Assembly: GCA_016185425.1 (NCBI GenBank)
Contig: JACPNQ010000019.1
Span: 1 to 64,000, forward strand
DNA: 64,000 nucleotides
Source: Acidobacteriota bacterium
GTDB taxonomy: Bacteria; Acidobacteriota; Terriglobia; Bryobacterales; Bryobacteraceae
Reading direction: 5' to 3'
Both the position numbers and the translations under genes were made by a program. The notes beneath the pieces were generated by a model that had not been told where the DNA came from, did not search any database, and saw nothing but the letters and a program-made list of their open reading frames with translations. Position 1 is the stretch's first letter; each line of letters starts with the position of its first letter. This document shows positions 25,867-36,332 of the stretch, piece by piece.

Positions 25867-27615
25867 ATGGCCAAGAGAATGGTTTTGTGTTTGATCGGAG
25901 TTGTTGCGCTGATGGCCCCAGCCGGCGCGCAACCGTCGATTTCCGCGGACAACAACAGCGTCGTGAACGCAAATTCCTATCTGCCGGACATCGCGCGCGG
26001 GTCGTGGTTCGTGATTTTCGGAAGCAGAATGGGCCCGGCGGCTCTCGCAATCGCTTCCGGAGCCCCGTTCCCGCCTGAGCTATCCGGAACAAGAGTAACC
26101 TTCACTCCGGCGGCCGGCGGAACGGCTATCGACGCGCGGCTTTGGTACACGAGCGCCGACCAGTTGGCGGCATTGCTGCCGTCGAGCGCAGTGGCCGGTG
26201 ATTACGATGTCCGGGTCGTCTTTAACAATCAGATGAGCCCGCCCCGACGCGTGAGGGTCGTGGAACGCAACTTTGGCTTCGCTACCGTCGAGCAGAACGG
26301 CTCCGGGCCGGCCCAGGCGACCAACGCCAACCTGAACAACGGAGCCAGTCTCGTCCGTTTCACCACCGGGAGCATCGGCTTCAATAATCTCAATTGGCAA
26401 TACCGGCCGGCTTATCCGGGCGAGACGCTTATCCTATGGGGTACCGGCCTTGGGCCGGACACGCAGTCGGACGTTACCGGCGGAACCTCTGGCGACCAGA
26501 CCGCCGCGGGGAACATCCGGGTAATCGTAGGCGACGCGGAGATCGTGCCCGCCTATGCCGGGCGTTCGAGCGGTTCGCCGGGTCTCGATCAGATCAATTT
26601 CACACTGCCCGCCGGCGTTACGCGCGGCTGCACAGTAAGCCTGCAAGTGCGGGCTGGCGGCCGGTTGAGCAACTTCGGTTCGCTGGCGATCGCGAATTCC
26701 GGCCAGGCGCAATGCACTCACCCGGTGCTCACCGAATCTCAACTGCGAAGGCTCGACCAGGGTGGTACGCTGACAGCCGGCGGGCTGGGGATATCGAAGC
26801 TGCGCCTCAAGGCCACACTGCCGGGGCTTGGTTCGCTGGAAACGATGAACGAGGACACGAATGGCGCCTTTTCCAGATACTCGATTTCCCAGATCGCCGA
26901 CGCCAACTTCTCGATTGTCCAGGTCGGAGCTTGCATGTCCTTCCGCCGTACGGGGGACATCGGCGCCATCAATGCCGGTACCGTTTCTCAAACCCTCAAC
27001 GCCGGGAGCCAACTCACCCTGAATGGCCCTAACGTCTCCAATCGAGCATTGCCAAATCAGCAGAACCGCTACGCGGCCACCCTGTTTTCGAGCGGAATTG
27101 GTGGGGGTGCAACGGGAAATCCGACCGTTACGCAGGGCGCCTACACAATAACGGGCCCAGGCGGCCCTGATATCGGACCGTTCACGGCGAGCGTCAATTT
27201 CCCCGGCACATTCGAGTGGACAAACGAGGCCAGCCTCCCTGCTGTGATCCCGCGTAATCGGAACTTAGCGCTCACGTGGACAGGGGGAGGCGATGGTTTG
27301 GTAGTCGCCCTTGGTTTCGCCGGCACGCAGGTGAGTGGGCAACCAGTCTCCGGGACCTATGACGTCGCCGGTTTCGTCTGCACCGTTCAGGCTTCAGCGG
27401 GCACCTTAACGGTACCGTCCTCGGCTATGCAGCGGCTGCCGCAAGTCTCCGGTGATGTGACCGCCGGTGTGATCGGCACGCTCGCGTTGTACGCGATCCC
27501 GGACGCCAGCCGCGGTCAGGGAACTTTCACAGCGCCTCTGACTGCCGGCGGCACCATCGATCTCGGCTTCTTCCAATACGCGGCCGGCACGCTTAAGCTT
27601 GTGGGCTACAACTGA
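25867..27615 (+). CDS. Secreted protein with TIGR03437-type repeats
   Basis: A 582-residue protein with a Sec signal (1-21, ending AGAQ). Two Ig-like domains of the Solibacter TIGR03437 type are visible: one around 28-150 (VVNANSYLPDIARGSWFVIF) and one around 165-290 (YPGETLILWGTGLGP, then LDQINFTLPAGVTRG). The C-terminal half is Gly/Thr-rich beta sequence without catalytic motifs. Such proteins are abundant in Bryobacterales and are thought to be cell-surface or secreted; the function is unknown. The ATG at 25867 was chosen for the signal peptide. It is convergent with queE (13-nt gap) and flanked by the two queE 3' sequences. Confidence 0.8.
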   Translation: MAKRMVLCLIGVVALMAPAGAQPSISADNNSVVNANSYLPDIARGSWFVIFGSRMGPAALAIASGAPFPPELSGTRVTFTPAAGGTAIDARLWYTSADQLAALLPSSAVAGDYDVRVVFNNQMSPPRRVRVVERNFGFATVEQNGSGPAQATNANLNNGASLVRFTTGSIGFNNLNWQYRPAYPGETLILWGTGLGPDTQSDVTGGTSGDQTAAGNIRVIVGDAEIVPAYAGRSSGSPGLDQINFTLPAGVTRGCTVSLQVRAGGRLSNFGSLAIANSGQAQCTHPVLTESQLRRLDQGGTLTAGGLGISKLRLKATLPGLGSLETMNEDTNGAFSRYSISQIADANFSIVQVGACMSFRRTGDIGAINAGTVSQTLNAGSQLTLNGPNVSNRALPNQQNRYAATLFSSGIGGGATGNPTVTQGAYTITGPGGPDIGPFTASVNFPGTFEWTNEASLPAVIPRNRNLALTWTGGGDGLVVALGFAGTQVSGQPVSGTYDVAGFVCTVQASAGTLTVPSSAMQRLPQVSGDVTAGVIGTLALYAIPDASRGQGTFTAPLTAGGTIDLGFFQYAAGTLKLVGYN

Positions 27616-27628
27616 GCCCGGCGCGCTG

Positions 27629-28303
27629 CTATACCCCGCGCCGGTCGCCCCAGATATCGACGTGCACGCGCGGACTGTAGCGGAAGCCATGCTGAAGGCA
27701 GAGCGGAACCAGCCACGTGGCGCGCTCCCGCAGCGTCTCCGGCGAGCGCCCCTCCGGCATCAGCAGCACATTCTCCCCCGGCGCGCCCAGGTCTGCCACT
27801 AGCGCCAGGATCTCTTCCAGGTCCTCCGGCGCCGCCACCACGAATTTCAACTGATACGCATAGTCTTCCATCAGACGCCGAAGCACCGGCAGTTGCAATC
27901 GCGTCCGTTCATGCACCGCGCCCCAGCGCTCGTCGTCCGGCGTCGAATTGCGCAGCTTCGGCGAAATGCTCATCAGGTCGCAAGCCACCGGCGCGAACAC
28001 AGTGCCGGCCGTCTCTACCGTAATGTGCAGGCCCTGGTCCCGCAACCCCTGGGTTAACGGCACGACGCCCGGAGCGATCATCGGTTCTCCACCCGTCACC
28101 ACAACATGCCGCGCTCCGAAGGCGGCAACCTGTGCAAGCAGAGATTCCACATCCCGCATCTCGCCTTCCGGTTCCCACGATGTATACGGTGTATCGCACC
28201 ACGTGCAGCGCAAGTTACAGCCGGAGGTCCGCACAAACACCGACGGCACTCCAACCAACTTCCCTTCCCCTTGCACCGAAAAGAATACTTCCGCGATCTT
28301 CAC
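27629..28303 (-). CDS. queE: 7-carboxy-7-deazaguanine synthase
   Basis: A 224-residue radical-SAM enzyme starting at GTG. It converts 6-carboxytetrahydropterin to 7-carboxy-7-deazaguanine in queuosine and 7-deazaguanine synthesis. The cluster motif is Cys29-x3-Cys33-x2-Cys36 (CNLRCTWC), and FFSVQGEG is the conserved N-terminal substrate loop. The GTG overlaps the queC stop codon by 4 nt (GTGA), fixing the start. Its C-terminal coding sequence has a degenerate second copy at 25640-25740. Confidence 0.93.
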   Translation of the reverse strand: MKIAEVFFSVQGEGKLVGVPSVFVRTSGCNLRCTWCDTPYTSWEPEGEMRDVESLLAQVAAFGARHVVVTGGEPMIAPGVVPLTQGLRDQGLHITVETAGTVFAPVACDLMSISPKLRNSTPDDERWGAVHERTRLQLPVLRRLMEDYAYQLKFVVAAPEDLEEILALVADLGAPGENVLLMPEGRSPETLRERATWLVPLCLQHGFRYSPRVHVDIWGDRRGV

Positions 28304-28992
28304 AACCCGTACCGGTCCAGCAGCCCGTCCCGGACCCCCGCCTCCGCGAACCCCTTCGCCCGCAGCAGGCACGAATCGCAGGCGCCGCACGGGCGGCCGC
28401 CGGGCTCCGGATCGTAGCAGCTATGCGTCAGCCCGTAGTCCACGCCGCAGGATACTCCTAGCCGTATGATCTCCGCCTTTGTCAGGTGGAGCAACGGGGT
28501 GTGCACGCGCAGCTTCGTCTTCCCCTCCACACCCGCCTTGGTCGCCAGATTCGCCATTGTCTCAAACGCCGCGACAAACTCCGGGCGGCAGTCGGGATAG
28601 CCCGAGTAATCCACGGCGTTCACGCCGAGAAAAAGGTCCGGCGCTTCCAGCACCTCGGCCCACGCCATCGCGAACGAGAGGAAGATCGTGTTCCGCGCCG
28701 GCACGTACGTCACTGGAATGCCGGCTTCCATCTCCGCCGCCGAACGGTGTTTCGGCACGTCGATCCCCGCCGTCAACGCCGATCCGCCGAACATCCGCAA
28801 ATCGATACGCGCTACGCGGTGATCCGCCGCCCCCATCGCCTGCGCCACACGCGCCGCCGCATCCAGTTCAAGGATGTGCCGCTGGCCATAATCGAAGCTC
28901 AACGCGTAGGTCGCAAATCCGTCCCGCCGCGCCACGGCCAGGCAGGTCGCCGAATCCAGTCCCCCGCTGAGCAAACAGACCGCTTTACGCAT
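28300..28992 (-). CDS. queC: 7-cyano-7-deazaguanine synthase
   Basis: A 230-residue enzyme forming preQ0 from 7-carboxy-7-deazaguanine, ATP and ammonia. The PP-loop SGGLDS is at residues 9-14. The C-terminal zinc site is [18 protein letters not shown]. It overlaps queE by 4 nt and the upstream MFS gene by 8 nt, so all three are translated from one mRNA. An alternative ATG three codons upstream (29001) is possible. queD and queF are not in the window. Confidence 0.94.
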   Translation of the reverse strand: MRKAVCLLSGGLDSATCLAVARRDGFATYALSFDYGQRHILELDAAARVAQAMGAADHRVARIDLRMFGGSALTAGIDVPKHRSAAEMEAGIPVTYVPARNTIFLSFAMAWAEVLEAPDLFLGVNAVDYSGYPDCRPEFVAAFETMANLATKAGVEGKTKLRVHTPLLHLTKAEIIRLGVSCGVDYGLTHSCYDPEPGGRPCGACDSCLLRAKGFAEAGVRDGLLDRYGL

Positions 28993-30190
28993 CTTCGTCA
29001 ATCATCCGCGCCAGTAAGTAGCCCGCGATCGGAAACGCGGAAACTACCGCCATCGCCGTACCCAGCCCTACGCGATCGGCCGCCCAGCCAACCATCGGAA
29101 TGAAAACCAGGCCGGCACTTCCCCACGCAAATCCCATCATCAGCGCCGATACGGTTCCCGCCTGCGCGGGCACCAGTTGCTGCCCCATCACAACATTCAC
29201 TGGGATCGTGAATAGCAGCAGTAAACCCGCCATCGCAAGCGACGCCAGCGCCACCCATCCCTCGGTCAGAAAGAAGAGCGCCAGGAACGGAAGACATCCG
29301 GCCATCGATATCAAAATCACGCGCTTACCGCCAAAGCGGTCCGCAAGATTACCGCCCAGAAATCCGCCCAGCCCGCCGGATGCCAGATAGAGCGTCAGTC
29401 CCAGCGCCGCCGACTGCACCGAAAACCCGCGCTCGCGGTTCAGATACAGCGGGAGAAACTGCGAAAAAACCATCTGCACAATACTGCGCACGTAGACCAG
29501 CAGAAACAGAATCAGCAAAGGACGCCGCTTTGCCTTCAGCGCCTCCACGTCAAAGTGGTTGGAGGTCTCCCGCGACGCCGGCGCCAGTTGAAACTGCGCC
29601 GCCAGCAGCAGTGTCACCAGCACGCCTGGCGCCGCTCCCATCCACGTCGACTCCAACCCGTAATGACCCGAAAGGAACGTGTAAAACGCGGGTCCGAACG
29701 CCATGCCAAATGTCCCGGAGCTGATGAATACAGCCATCCACCGCGACTTGTTGTCCGCGATCCGCGCCGTCGCGTTCGCGGACGCCTGCGGATGGAATGA
29801 GGCGATACCCATTCCGCCTAACATCACCATCGCGATCAACATCGGATACCCGGTGGCAACTCCCAGTGAGGAGATAAATACACCGGCCATCGCCGGCGCA
29901 AGCACAGTAAATAGCCGCGATCCTAACTTATCGGATAAGATTCCGTAGACGGGCTGCATCAGTGAGCTGGAAAAGATCAGCATCCCCGCGAGCACTCCCG
30001 CTTGCGCTAAACTCAATCCAAATCGCTCGACTAACATCGGCTGGAACGAACTTAATCCGCTGGAATAGAGATCGATAAAGAAGTGGGCGAAAGATAGAAG
30101 CGCCAGGGCCTGATAACCAACCCGTTCCGTGCTCCGGTCTATTCTGGAAATCGGGACATCGGCCGGTAAGCTGGCTGGATTGGTACTCAT
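28985..30190 (-). CDS. MFS transporter, fosmidomycin-resistance (Fsr)-like
   Basis: A 401-residue protein with 12 predicted helices. The opening region ([40 protein letters not shown]) resembles the Fsr group of major-facilitator exporters. Start 30190 was chosen because the 59 codons upstream are non-hydrophobic, Arg-rich and unlike MFS. It overlaps queC by 8 nt. The position in a queuosine-precursor operon is intriguing, but a link to deazaguanine transport is only inference. Confidence 0.82.
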   Translation of the reverse strand: MSTNPASLPADVPISRIDRSTERVGYQALALLSFAHFFIDLYSSGLSSFQPMLVERFGLSLAQAGVLAGMLIFSSSLMQPVYGILSDKLGSRLFTVLAPAMAGVFISSLGVATGYPMLIAMVMLGGMGIASFHPQASANATARIADNKSRWMAVFISSGTFGMAFGPAFYTFLSGHYGLESTWMGAAPGVLVTLLLAAQFQLAPASRETSNHFDVEALKAKRRPLLILFLLVYVRSIVQMVFSQFLPLYLNRERGFSVQSAALGLTLYLASGGLGGFLGGNLADRFGGKRVILISMAGCLPFLALFFLTEGWVALASLAMAGLLLLFTIPVNVVMGQQLVPAQAGTVSALMMGFAWGSAGLVFIPMVGWAADRVGLGTAMAVVSAFPIAGYLLARMIDEDA

Positions 30191-30269
30191 CGGGAGACGG
30201 GAAGCGAAAATGCGGGAACGAAATTTCAGTATAGCGAAACCCTTTCGCGGACCGTGGGTTAGCAGGGGT

Positions 30270-32747
30270 ATGCGTCCGTTGCCCGCAGTGTGTCTGCTCG
30301 CCGCGCTATGCTCCGCTCTGGCACAACCGCCGACAAGTCCCGTCGTCAATCCGCGCGGCGTCATCAACGCCTACACGCAGCAGCCCGCGCCCTCTCCGGT
30401 CGCACCCGGCGGCATCGTCTGGATCAACGGCATCAACCTCGGCCCAGCGGCCGGCTGGATCGCGGACCCCAACTCGCCGCTGCCCACACAGGCCCTCGAT
30501 CCGCCGATTGAAGTCCGCATCGGCGAACGCGCCATCCCGCTTTATTCCGTCACGCCCTCGCGCATCGTCGCGCAGATTCCCGTCGACACACCGCAAGGCG
30601 TCACGCAGATCGTCGTCCGCCGTGGCGAACAGCAGAGCGCTCCAGCGCGCTTTACTGTCGTCCAGCCCAGTCCTTCCATCGCCACCGCCAACGGCCTGGG
30701 CTTCGGCTCCGCGGGAACCGTCTCCGGCAATGCGCTCACAATTCGCGCCTCCGGTCTCGGCCAAACTGAGCCCCCCACGGCGCCCGGCGCGCTGCCTGCC
30801 GCCGATACGCCCGCATCGCCTCGCATTCCTGTCCGCGCCTATGTCGGCGGACTGCCGGCCGCGGTGACCGCCCAATTGTCTAATAACACCCCCGGCGTCT
30901 TCGAAATCTCTGTCGAGCTTCCCCCTGCGGCGCAACCCGGTGACGCCATCAACCTATACTCGGGCAACAACGCGGGAAATCGCGTCGCTCTCAATTCGCT
31001 CGCAGCGCCAAGGATCGACTATCTTCCGTTTCCCCGCGCCGTCGGCAACCTCCGCGCACTCACCGCAAGCGATCTGCATCCCGGCTATCTCGTGCTCACC
31101 GGACCTCGCGGCGATGACGGCTGCTGGCCCTCGCTGCTTGTCGATTTCGCTTCCAAAAAGACTGCGGACATTCCGGGCTGCCAAACTGCCGCCGCCGCGC
31201 AGTTGCTCACCCCTTTCATGGCTTCCAATGACGGCAGCGCCCTCGCGGCGCTCGCCGGACCCGCCGACGGTGACGCCACCACCGGCATCAGTTCCAAAGT
31301 GACAATTCTGACCCCCACCGCCGAGCCGCGCGACGTTGACCTGCCAGGCAAAGCGGCCACACTCGCCGCCGGCGCAGGCGGCACGTTCAATGCGATTCTT
31401 CCCGGCACACCTGTCCGTATAGCTCAGATCGACCCCGCAACCGGCGAAGTGACCGAGCCGAATCTGGGAGGCGTGGGCGTCCCAGGCATCGGTGGAGGCG
31501 GAGGCGGCGCCGTCATTAACCTCAACAACTTCGAGGTCGATCTCGGCGACGGCGTGAAGGAGCTTGTCTCGGCGCCCATCAATCTCGGTCAAAATCAGTT
31601 CGGCGTTGCCGCCGTCGACTCGCTCGACACACCCACCAAGGCAAAATTCGCCATCGTCAACGCGCAAGGCCAACCCCAGCGCACCGTGAATTTCCCGGAT
31701 GGCTGGCTGCCCCTGCTGTCGCCCACGCAACAAGCTCCGGGTCAGGGTGGCGGCATGGCCGGTCCGGGCGGCCCCGGCGGCCCGGTCGCACTCCCCGGCG
31801 GAGGAATTGTTGTTGCACGCTTTCGCGGGACCGCGCTGCTGGATGCCGCGTCTCGACAGGTCTATCTTATCGTTCGCGCGACAGATAAATCGAAAGACGG
31901 CTTCCTCCGTATCCCGGTCCAGGCCGGCCAGGCGTCCGAGATCCACGCATTCGCGGACAGCCGGTTTGCCGCCTCGTGCACCGCACAAACCCGTACGTTC
32001 ACGCTCGAACTCGCCCGCCGCCTCGCCGTTCCCATTTCGCCCACACCGGAAACGCTCATCCGCACAGCGTGCGGTGCCTCGGGGTTTGTCACGCTTGACT
32101 TCGCTACGCGCCGCCTCAGCGAAACCAACCTTCCCGGTCAGGGCCAGTTCAATGTCACTGGCAATGCCGCGAACGACGTGAATGACTACGTCTACGGCGC
32201 CAACACCGATCCCGCCCAGCAGGGCCGCTCCGATACCATCTACGTGTTCGACGGTGTGACCAACTCCGCGTTCCGCCTCGACCTCCCGCCGGAAATCTCC
32301 TCGTTCGCGAACGTCAACGCGTTCCCCGCCATGGGAATTCTCTATGCGCAGGCTACATCCCGGACAGTCGGCGACGCGGGTATTGTCGTCTTCGATCTGG
32401 AGAATGCCAATGCCCGGCTGCTACCTACGCCCGCCGGGTTTGCGTCCGTGCAGCCGATGACCATCTTCCCCGCCACGCGCAAACTCATCGCCCGCGGAAC
32501 GCGCACCGAGCCCGCCGCCACGCAGTTCCTGATTTACGATCTGGTCTCAGGCGATCTGCAGATTATCGCCAATCCGGAAGGCGTGTCCTTCGTCGGCCAG
32601 GCGCCCAACGCCGCGCCCCAGCCGGGCCAGCAGGCGCAGCAACAACCGGCGCTACAGAACGTCAACCCGAAATCAAATGCGGTAACGGCTGTTGGCTTTG
32701 ATGCTCAGCGCCGCCCCGTCGGCGTCCTGTTGATTCGGTCGCACTAG
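30270..32747 (+). CDS. Large secreted protein with TIGR03437-type repeats and Gly-rich linker
   Basis: A protein of 825 residues with a signal peptide (PAVCLLAALCSALAQ). Two TIGR03437-like Ig domains lie around 25-130 (GGIVWINGINLGPAAGW) and 140-245 (LGQTEPPTAPGALPAADTPA). Next come a beta-propeller-like region (LVLTGPRGDDG; FDLENANARLLPTP), Gly/Pro-rich linkers (GVPGIGGGGGGA; GGGMAGPGGPGGP) and a Gln-rich segment near the end. An ATG at 30210 would add 20 residues. It is probably a cell-surface or adhesion protein; no catalytic site is seen. Its stop codon abuts the hrpB stop (convergent). Confidence 0.75.
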   Translation: MRPLPAVCLLAALCSALAQPPTSPVVNPRGVINAYTQQPAPSPVAPGGIVWINGINLGPAAGWIADPNSPLPTQALDPPIEVRIGERAIPLYSVTPSRIVAQIPVDTPQGVTQIVVRRGEQQSAPARFTVVQPSPSIATANGLGFGSAGTVSGNALTIRASGLGQTEPPTAPGALPAADTPASPRIPVRAYVGGLPAAVTAQLSNNTPGVFEISVELPPAAQPGDAINLYSGNNAGNRVALNSLAAPRIDYLPFPRAVGNLRALTASDLHPGYLVLTGPRGDDGCWPSLLVDFASKKTADIPGCQTAAAAQLLTPFMASNDGSALAALAGPADGDATTGISSKVTILTPTAEPRDVDLPGKAATLAAGAGGTFNAILPGTPVRIAQIDPATGEVTEPNLGGVGVPGIGGGGGGAVINLNNFEVDLGDGVKELVSAPINLGQNQFGVAAVDSLDTPTKAKFAIVNAQGQPQRTVNFPDGWLPLLSPTQQAPGQGGGMAGPGGPGGPVALPGGGIVVARFRGTALLDAASRQVYLIVRATDKSKDGFLRIPVQAGQASEIHAFADSRFAASCTAQTRTFTLELARRLAVPISPTPETLIRTACGASGFVTLDFATRRLSETNLPGQGQFNVTGNAANDVNDYVYGANTDPAQQGRSDTIYVFDGVTNSAFRLDLPPEISSFANVNAFPAMGILYAQATSRTVGDAGIVVFDLENANARLLPTPAGFASVQPMTIFPATRKLIARGTRTEPAATQFLIYDLVSGDLQIIANPEGVSFVGQAPNAAPQPGQQAQQQPALQNVNPKSNAVTAVGFDAQRRPVGVLLIRSH

Positions 32748-35159
32748 CTAAGCCAGTGGATTCTCCGGCCACGCGTGCCGTGGATAACGCCGGCCCAGTT
32801 CCTTCCGCAATTGCGGATAGAGCCGCTCCCAGAACCCCGCCAAATCCTGGGTCATCTGCACGGGCCGGTGGTTCGGTGCGAGAAGCTGCACGACGACGTT
32901 CACCCTCCCCCCTGCGACGCGCGGCGTCTCCTTCATACCGAAGAAATCCTGCAGGCGCGAAGCGACCGACGGAGGCTGCCCGTCCACATACCGCACTTTC
33001 GTCTGCCGTCCGCCCGGCAGCCGGATTCTCTCCGGAGCCAGCCGGTCAAGTAAGTCGCGCTGTCCGGACTGTAAGTTGTCGAGTAACACACGCTCCAGCC
33101 CGCCCGCTCCGAGTAACTCGCGCAATTCCGCGAATGATTTTCTCCCATAACAGGCGGTCTCCAGCGCTTGAATCTGCACTTCGGCATCGGGCACCGGCGG
33201 TCCGCCGTACGCGGCGGCGAACCGCCATCGCGACAGCAGATCCTCCAACTCTTCCGCCCCCGCGAATCGAGCCAAACCCGCCTCAACCGCCCTTTCCGCC
33301 AACAAGTGGGCAGCCTTCCCCATATCCACGGCTCCGCTTCGCGACTCCTCAATCGCAAATCCGTCAAACGTCAGCGCGCTGATGCTTTCCACCCTCTCCG
33401 CCACTCTGTTCCACTCCACGCCGTCCCGCCAGTCCATCCGTTCCGGGAATAAGTCGAGCAGCCAGTTCGGATCCACTTTGCTCGCAATCCGTATCAGCGG
33501 CTGGCCGCGATCCTTCCGGTACTCAATATCGAGCGCGACTAACAGGTCCGCGTCTCTTACTCCCGATGAATCGGCCAACTGCGCCGCCCCTCCCCCGGCC
33601 AGCAGGATCTCACCATTCCCACGCTTACGCCCGAGTCTGTCGGAGAACGCGGCCACGATCGCAATCAGCAACCCGGTATCATTGCCCGTTCGGCGTGTTG
33701 TGAGCCGGGCGGCACGCCGGATCTGCTCCACCATCCGCGCCGTGTGCGGCTGCCACCGCTGCTCCAGCAGCAGGAACAAGTCCGAATCGGCATGGTGCCG
33801 CGGTGCGCCTTCCAATCGCTCTCCCGCGCTGAGCGCGGCCGCGGCCCGCGCGCCCTCCTCCCCTGCCCCTCGCTCTTCCGCCTCCAACACCAGCCGCGCC
33901 AGCCGCGGATGCAGTGGCAACTGCGCCATTCGCCTGCCAAGCTTCGTCAACCGTCCGCTCTCCACCGCGCCCAACCGCCCTAACAGCGCTTCCGCGGCTG
34001 ATAGTGCCGCGGCCGGAGGCGGTGTCAACCATGGCAGCGACATCGCGTCCGCGACTCCGCCCCCGTGCAGTTCCAACAACAACTGCGTCAACTCGCGCCG
34101 CTCGATCTCAGGCGGATCCTGCGCCGGCCGTCGCACATATTCTTCCTGCGTGTAGAGGCGGATCACCCGCCCCGGCGCGGTACGTCCCGCGCGGCCCGCT
34201 CTCTGCGCCGCCGATGCCCGGCTGACGCGCGCGACCTGCAGAGTGGGAATGCCTGTCCATGGCGAGTCGATCGCTACACGCGCCAGCCCGCTATCCACAA
34301 CGGCGGTTACACCCTCGATCGTCACCGAGCTCTCCGCAACATTCGTCGACAGAATCACCTTCGGCCTCGCGGCCGGAGCCAGTGCCCGGTCCTGCTCGTC
34401 CGGCGAAAGGTCTCCGTGCAGTTGCGTCACGATCAGGTTATGCGCCTCTGCCACGCGCTCCAGGGACCGCCCCGCCCGTCGCATCTCAAACGCGCCTGGA
34501 AGGAAAACGAGAATATCGCCAGTGAGGCCCTGCCGCGCCAATCGCTCGACACCGTTCGCAACCCGGTCTTCCAACGTGGCCCCAGTCTCCGGCGTCCACT
34601 CAATCGCAATGGGATGCAGTTTCCCCTCGCTGCGCAGGATCGGCGCGTTCCCAAGATGCGCCGCGATCGGCGCCGCATCCAGCGTCGCCGACATCACGAT
34701 CAGTTTCAGATCCTTCCGGCGTGTTCTCCGCAGATCCAATAGAAACGCCAGCGCCAGGTCGCCATCGAGATGCCGCTCATGGAACTCATCGAGAATCACG
34801 ATCCCGGCTGCGCGCAACTCCGGATCTGTCAATAGTTTCCGCGTCAGCACGCCCTCGGTCAGAAACCGCAGCCGCGTCCTCGGTCCAGCCACTTCTTCGA
34901 ACCGCACCTGGTAGCCAACCGTCTCACCTGCCCGCTCACCCATCTCCTCGGCCACCCGTCTCGCCGCCAACCGCGCCGCCAGCCTTCGTGGCTCCAAAAC
35001 CCACACTTCTCCCCGCGTCTCCGCAAGCATCGCGGGCGGCACGCGAGTCGTCTTTCCGGCGCCCGGCGGCGCCTCCAAAACCGCACAGGAATGTTTGTGA
35101 ATCGACGCGCGTAACTCGTCTAAAAGCGCGTCAACAGGAAGGGAAACCACAGCTTTCAA
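32748..35159 (-). CDS. hrpB: ATP-dependent RNA helicase HrpB
   Basis: An 803-residue DEAH-type helicase. Walker A is LEAPPGAGKTT (28-38), motif II is DEFH (124-127), motif III is SAT (157-159), and a helicase C domain contains AQRAGRAGRTAPG. The HrpB-specific C-terminal domain (about 480-803) ends with LYPQLRKELGRRYPRHAWPE, typical of the family. The physiological substrate in bacteria is poorly known. The gene is single and is divergent from the aminotransferase gene (15-nt gap). Confidence 0.93.
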   Translation of the reverse strand: MKAVVSLPVDALLDELRASIHKHSCAVLEAPPGAGKTTRVPPAMLAETRGEVWVLEPRRLAARLAARRVAEEMGERAGETVGYQVRFEEVAGPRTRLRFLTEGVLTRKLLTDPELRAAGIVILDEFHERHLDGDLALAFLLDLRRTRRKDLKLIVMSATLDAAPIAAHLGNAPILRSEGKLHPIAIEWTPETGATLEDRVANGVERLARQGLTGDILVFLPGAFEMRRAGRSLERVAEAHNLIVTQLHGDLSPDEQDRALAPAARPKVILSTNVAESSVTIEGVTAVVDSGLARVAIDSPWTGIPTLQVARVSRASAAQRAGRAGRTAPGRVIRLYTQEEYVRRPAQDPPEIERRELTQLLLELHGGGVADAMSLPWLTPPPAAALSAAEALLGRLGAVESGRLTKLGRRMAQLPLHPRLARLVLEAEERGAGEEGARAAAALSAGERLEGAPRHHADSDLFLLLEQRWQPHTARMVEQIRRAARLTTRRTGNDTGLLIAIVAAFSDRLGRKRGNGEILLAGGGAAQLADSSGVRDADLLVALDIEYRKDRGQPLIRIASKVDPNWLLDLFPERMDWRDGVEWNRVAERVESISALTFDGFAIEESRSGAVDMGKAAHLLAERAVEAGLARFAGAEELEDLLSRWRFAAAYGGPPVPDAEVQIQALETACYGRKSFAELRELLGAGGLERVLLDNLQSGQRDLLDRLAPERIRLPGGRQTKVRYVDGQPPSVASRLQDFFGMKETPRVAGGRVNVVVQLLAPNHRPVQMTQDLAGFWERLYPQLRKELGRRYPRHAWPENPLA

Positions 35160-35174
35160 GGTAAACTATCCCTT

Positions 35175-36290
35175 ATGTCGTCTTCATTCGCCCCGTTAGC
35201 GCCGCCCAAGCGCTTGCTTTTCGGTCCGGGCCCGTCCATAGTCGCTCCGCGCGTCTATGAGGCAATGGGCCAGTCGATCGTCGGCCACCTCGATCCGTTC
35301 TTTTTCCAGGTCAACGAAGAGATCCGTGCAGGTCTCCAGGCCGCTTATGGCACCGCGAACCCCTTCACCATGGCCATCTCCGGCACGGGCAGCGCCGGTA
35401 TGGAAGCAGCAATCTCCAATTTTGTCGAGCCTGGGATGAAGTTGATCGTCTTCGCCAACGGCTTCTTCTGTGACCGCATGACCGAAATGGGCCGCCGCCA
35501 GGGCGCGACCGTTCTACGCTTCGAAGCGCCATGGGGGCAGTCGTTCGACGACGCGGCCGCCGCCGAATTCATTCGCGCGGAAAAGCCCAACGCCGTCGCC
35601 TTCGTCCATGGCGAAACGTCCACCGGCGTCTTCACCTCCGGCAAAGCCATTTGTGCCGCCGCGCATGAAGTCGGGGCGCTCACCATCGCCGACTGCGTCA
35701 CCTCTCTCGGCACGATGCCCATCAACATCGATACCACCGGCATCGATGTCGCCTATAGCTGTTCGCAGAAGGGCCTCTCCTGCCCCCCGGGATTGTCCCC
35801 GATCTCGTGCTCGCCCCGCGCGATGGACCAGTTGAAAGCACGCAGCACTGTCAATCACTCCTGGTACCTCGACCTCAAGCTTCTGGCCGACTACTACGAC
35901 GGCGCCCGCCGCTATCACCACACGGCGCCGATCTCGATGTTCTACGCACTTCGCGAAGGCCTCAATTTGATCCTCGAAGAGGGCGTCGAAGCGCGCTTCG
36001 CACGTCACGAGGCGAATCACGAAAAGCTGGTTGCCGGCCTCGAATCCCTAGGGATGGAGATGCTCGTAGAGCCCGGAGTGCGTATGTGGGCGCTCCATAC
36101 TCCGAAGGTGCCGGCGGGCGTCAACGACCTTGATGTCCGCAAGAAGCTGATGGAGCGCCATGGTATTGAAATCCAAGGCGGTTTCGGTCCTCTGGCAGGC
36201 CAGGTTTTCCGCATCGGCCTGATGGGCGAAGGCTCCACCGCGGCGAATGTCGACCTGCTCGTGGGCGCGCTCCGCGAAGCGCTGGTCTAG
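35175..36290 (+). CDS. Class V aminotransferase (alanine-glyoxylate/serine-glyoxylate type)
   Basis: A 371-residue PLP enzyme. The N-terminus LLFGPGPSIVAPRV is diagnostic of the AGXT/SGAT/phosphonopyruvate-transaminase group. GSAGMEAAISNF binds the cofactor phosphate, IADCVTSLGT contains the pyridine-binding Asp, and Lys199 (SCSQKGLSCPPG) forms the Schiff base. It probably transfers an amino group between alanine or serine and glyoxylate; the exact substrate is not readable. It is the last housekeeping gene before the phage-like cluster, ending 42 nt before it. Confidence 0.88.
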   Translation: MSSSFAPLAPPKRLLFGPGPSIVAPRVYEAMGQSIVGHLDPFFFQVNEEIRAGLQAAYGTANPFTMAISGTGSAGMEAAISNFVEPGMKLIVFANGFFCDRMTEMGRRQGATVLRFEAPWGQSFDDAAAAEFIRAEKPNAVAFVHGETSTGVFTSGKAICAAAHEVGALTIADCVTSLGTMPINIDTTGIDVAYSCSQKGLSCPPGLSPISCSPRAMDQLKARSTVNHSWYLDLKLLADYYDGARRYHHTAPISMFYALREGLNLILEEGVEARFARHEANHEKLVAGLESLGMEMLVEPGVRMWALHTPKVPAGVNDLDVRKKLMERHGIEIQGGFGPLAGQVFRIGLMGEGSTAANVDLLVGALREALV

Positions 36291-36332
36291 CGGTCCCTAT
36301 AGCAGGTCGCCGGTTCTGCCGATTGTTCGGAT

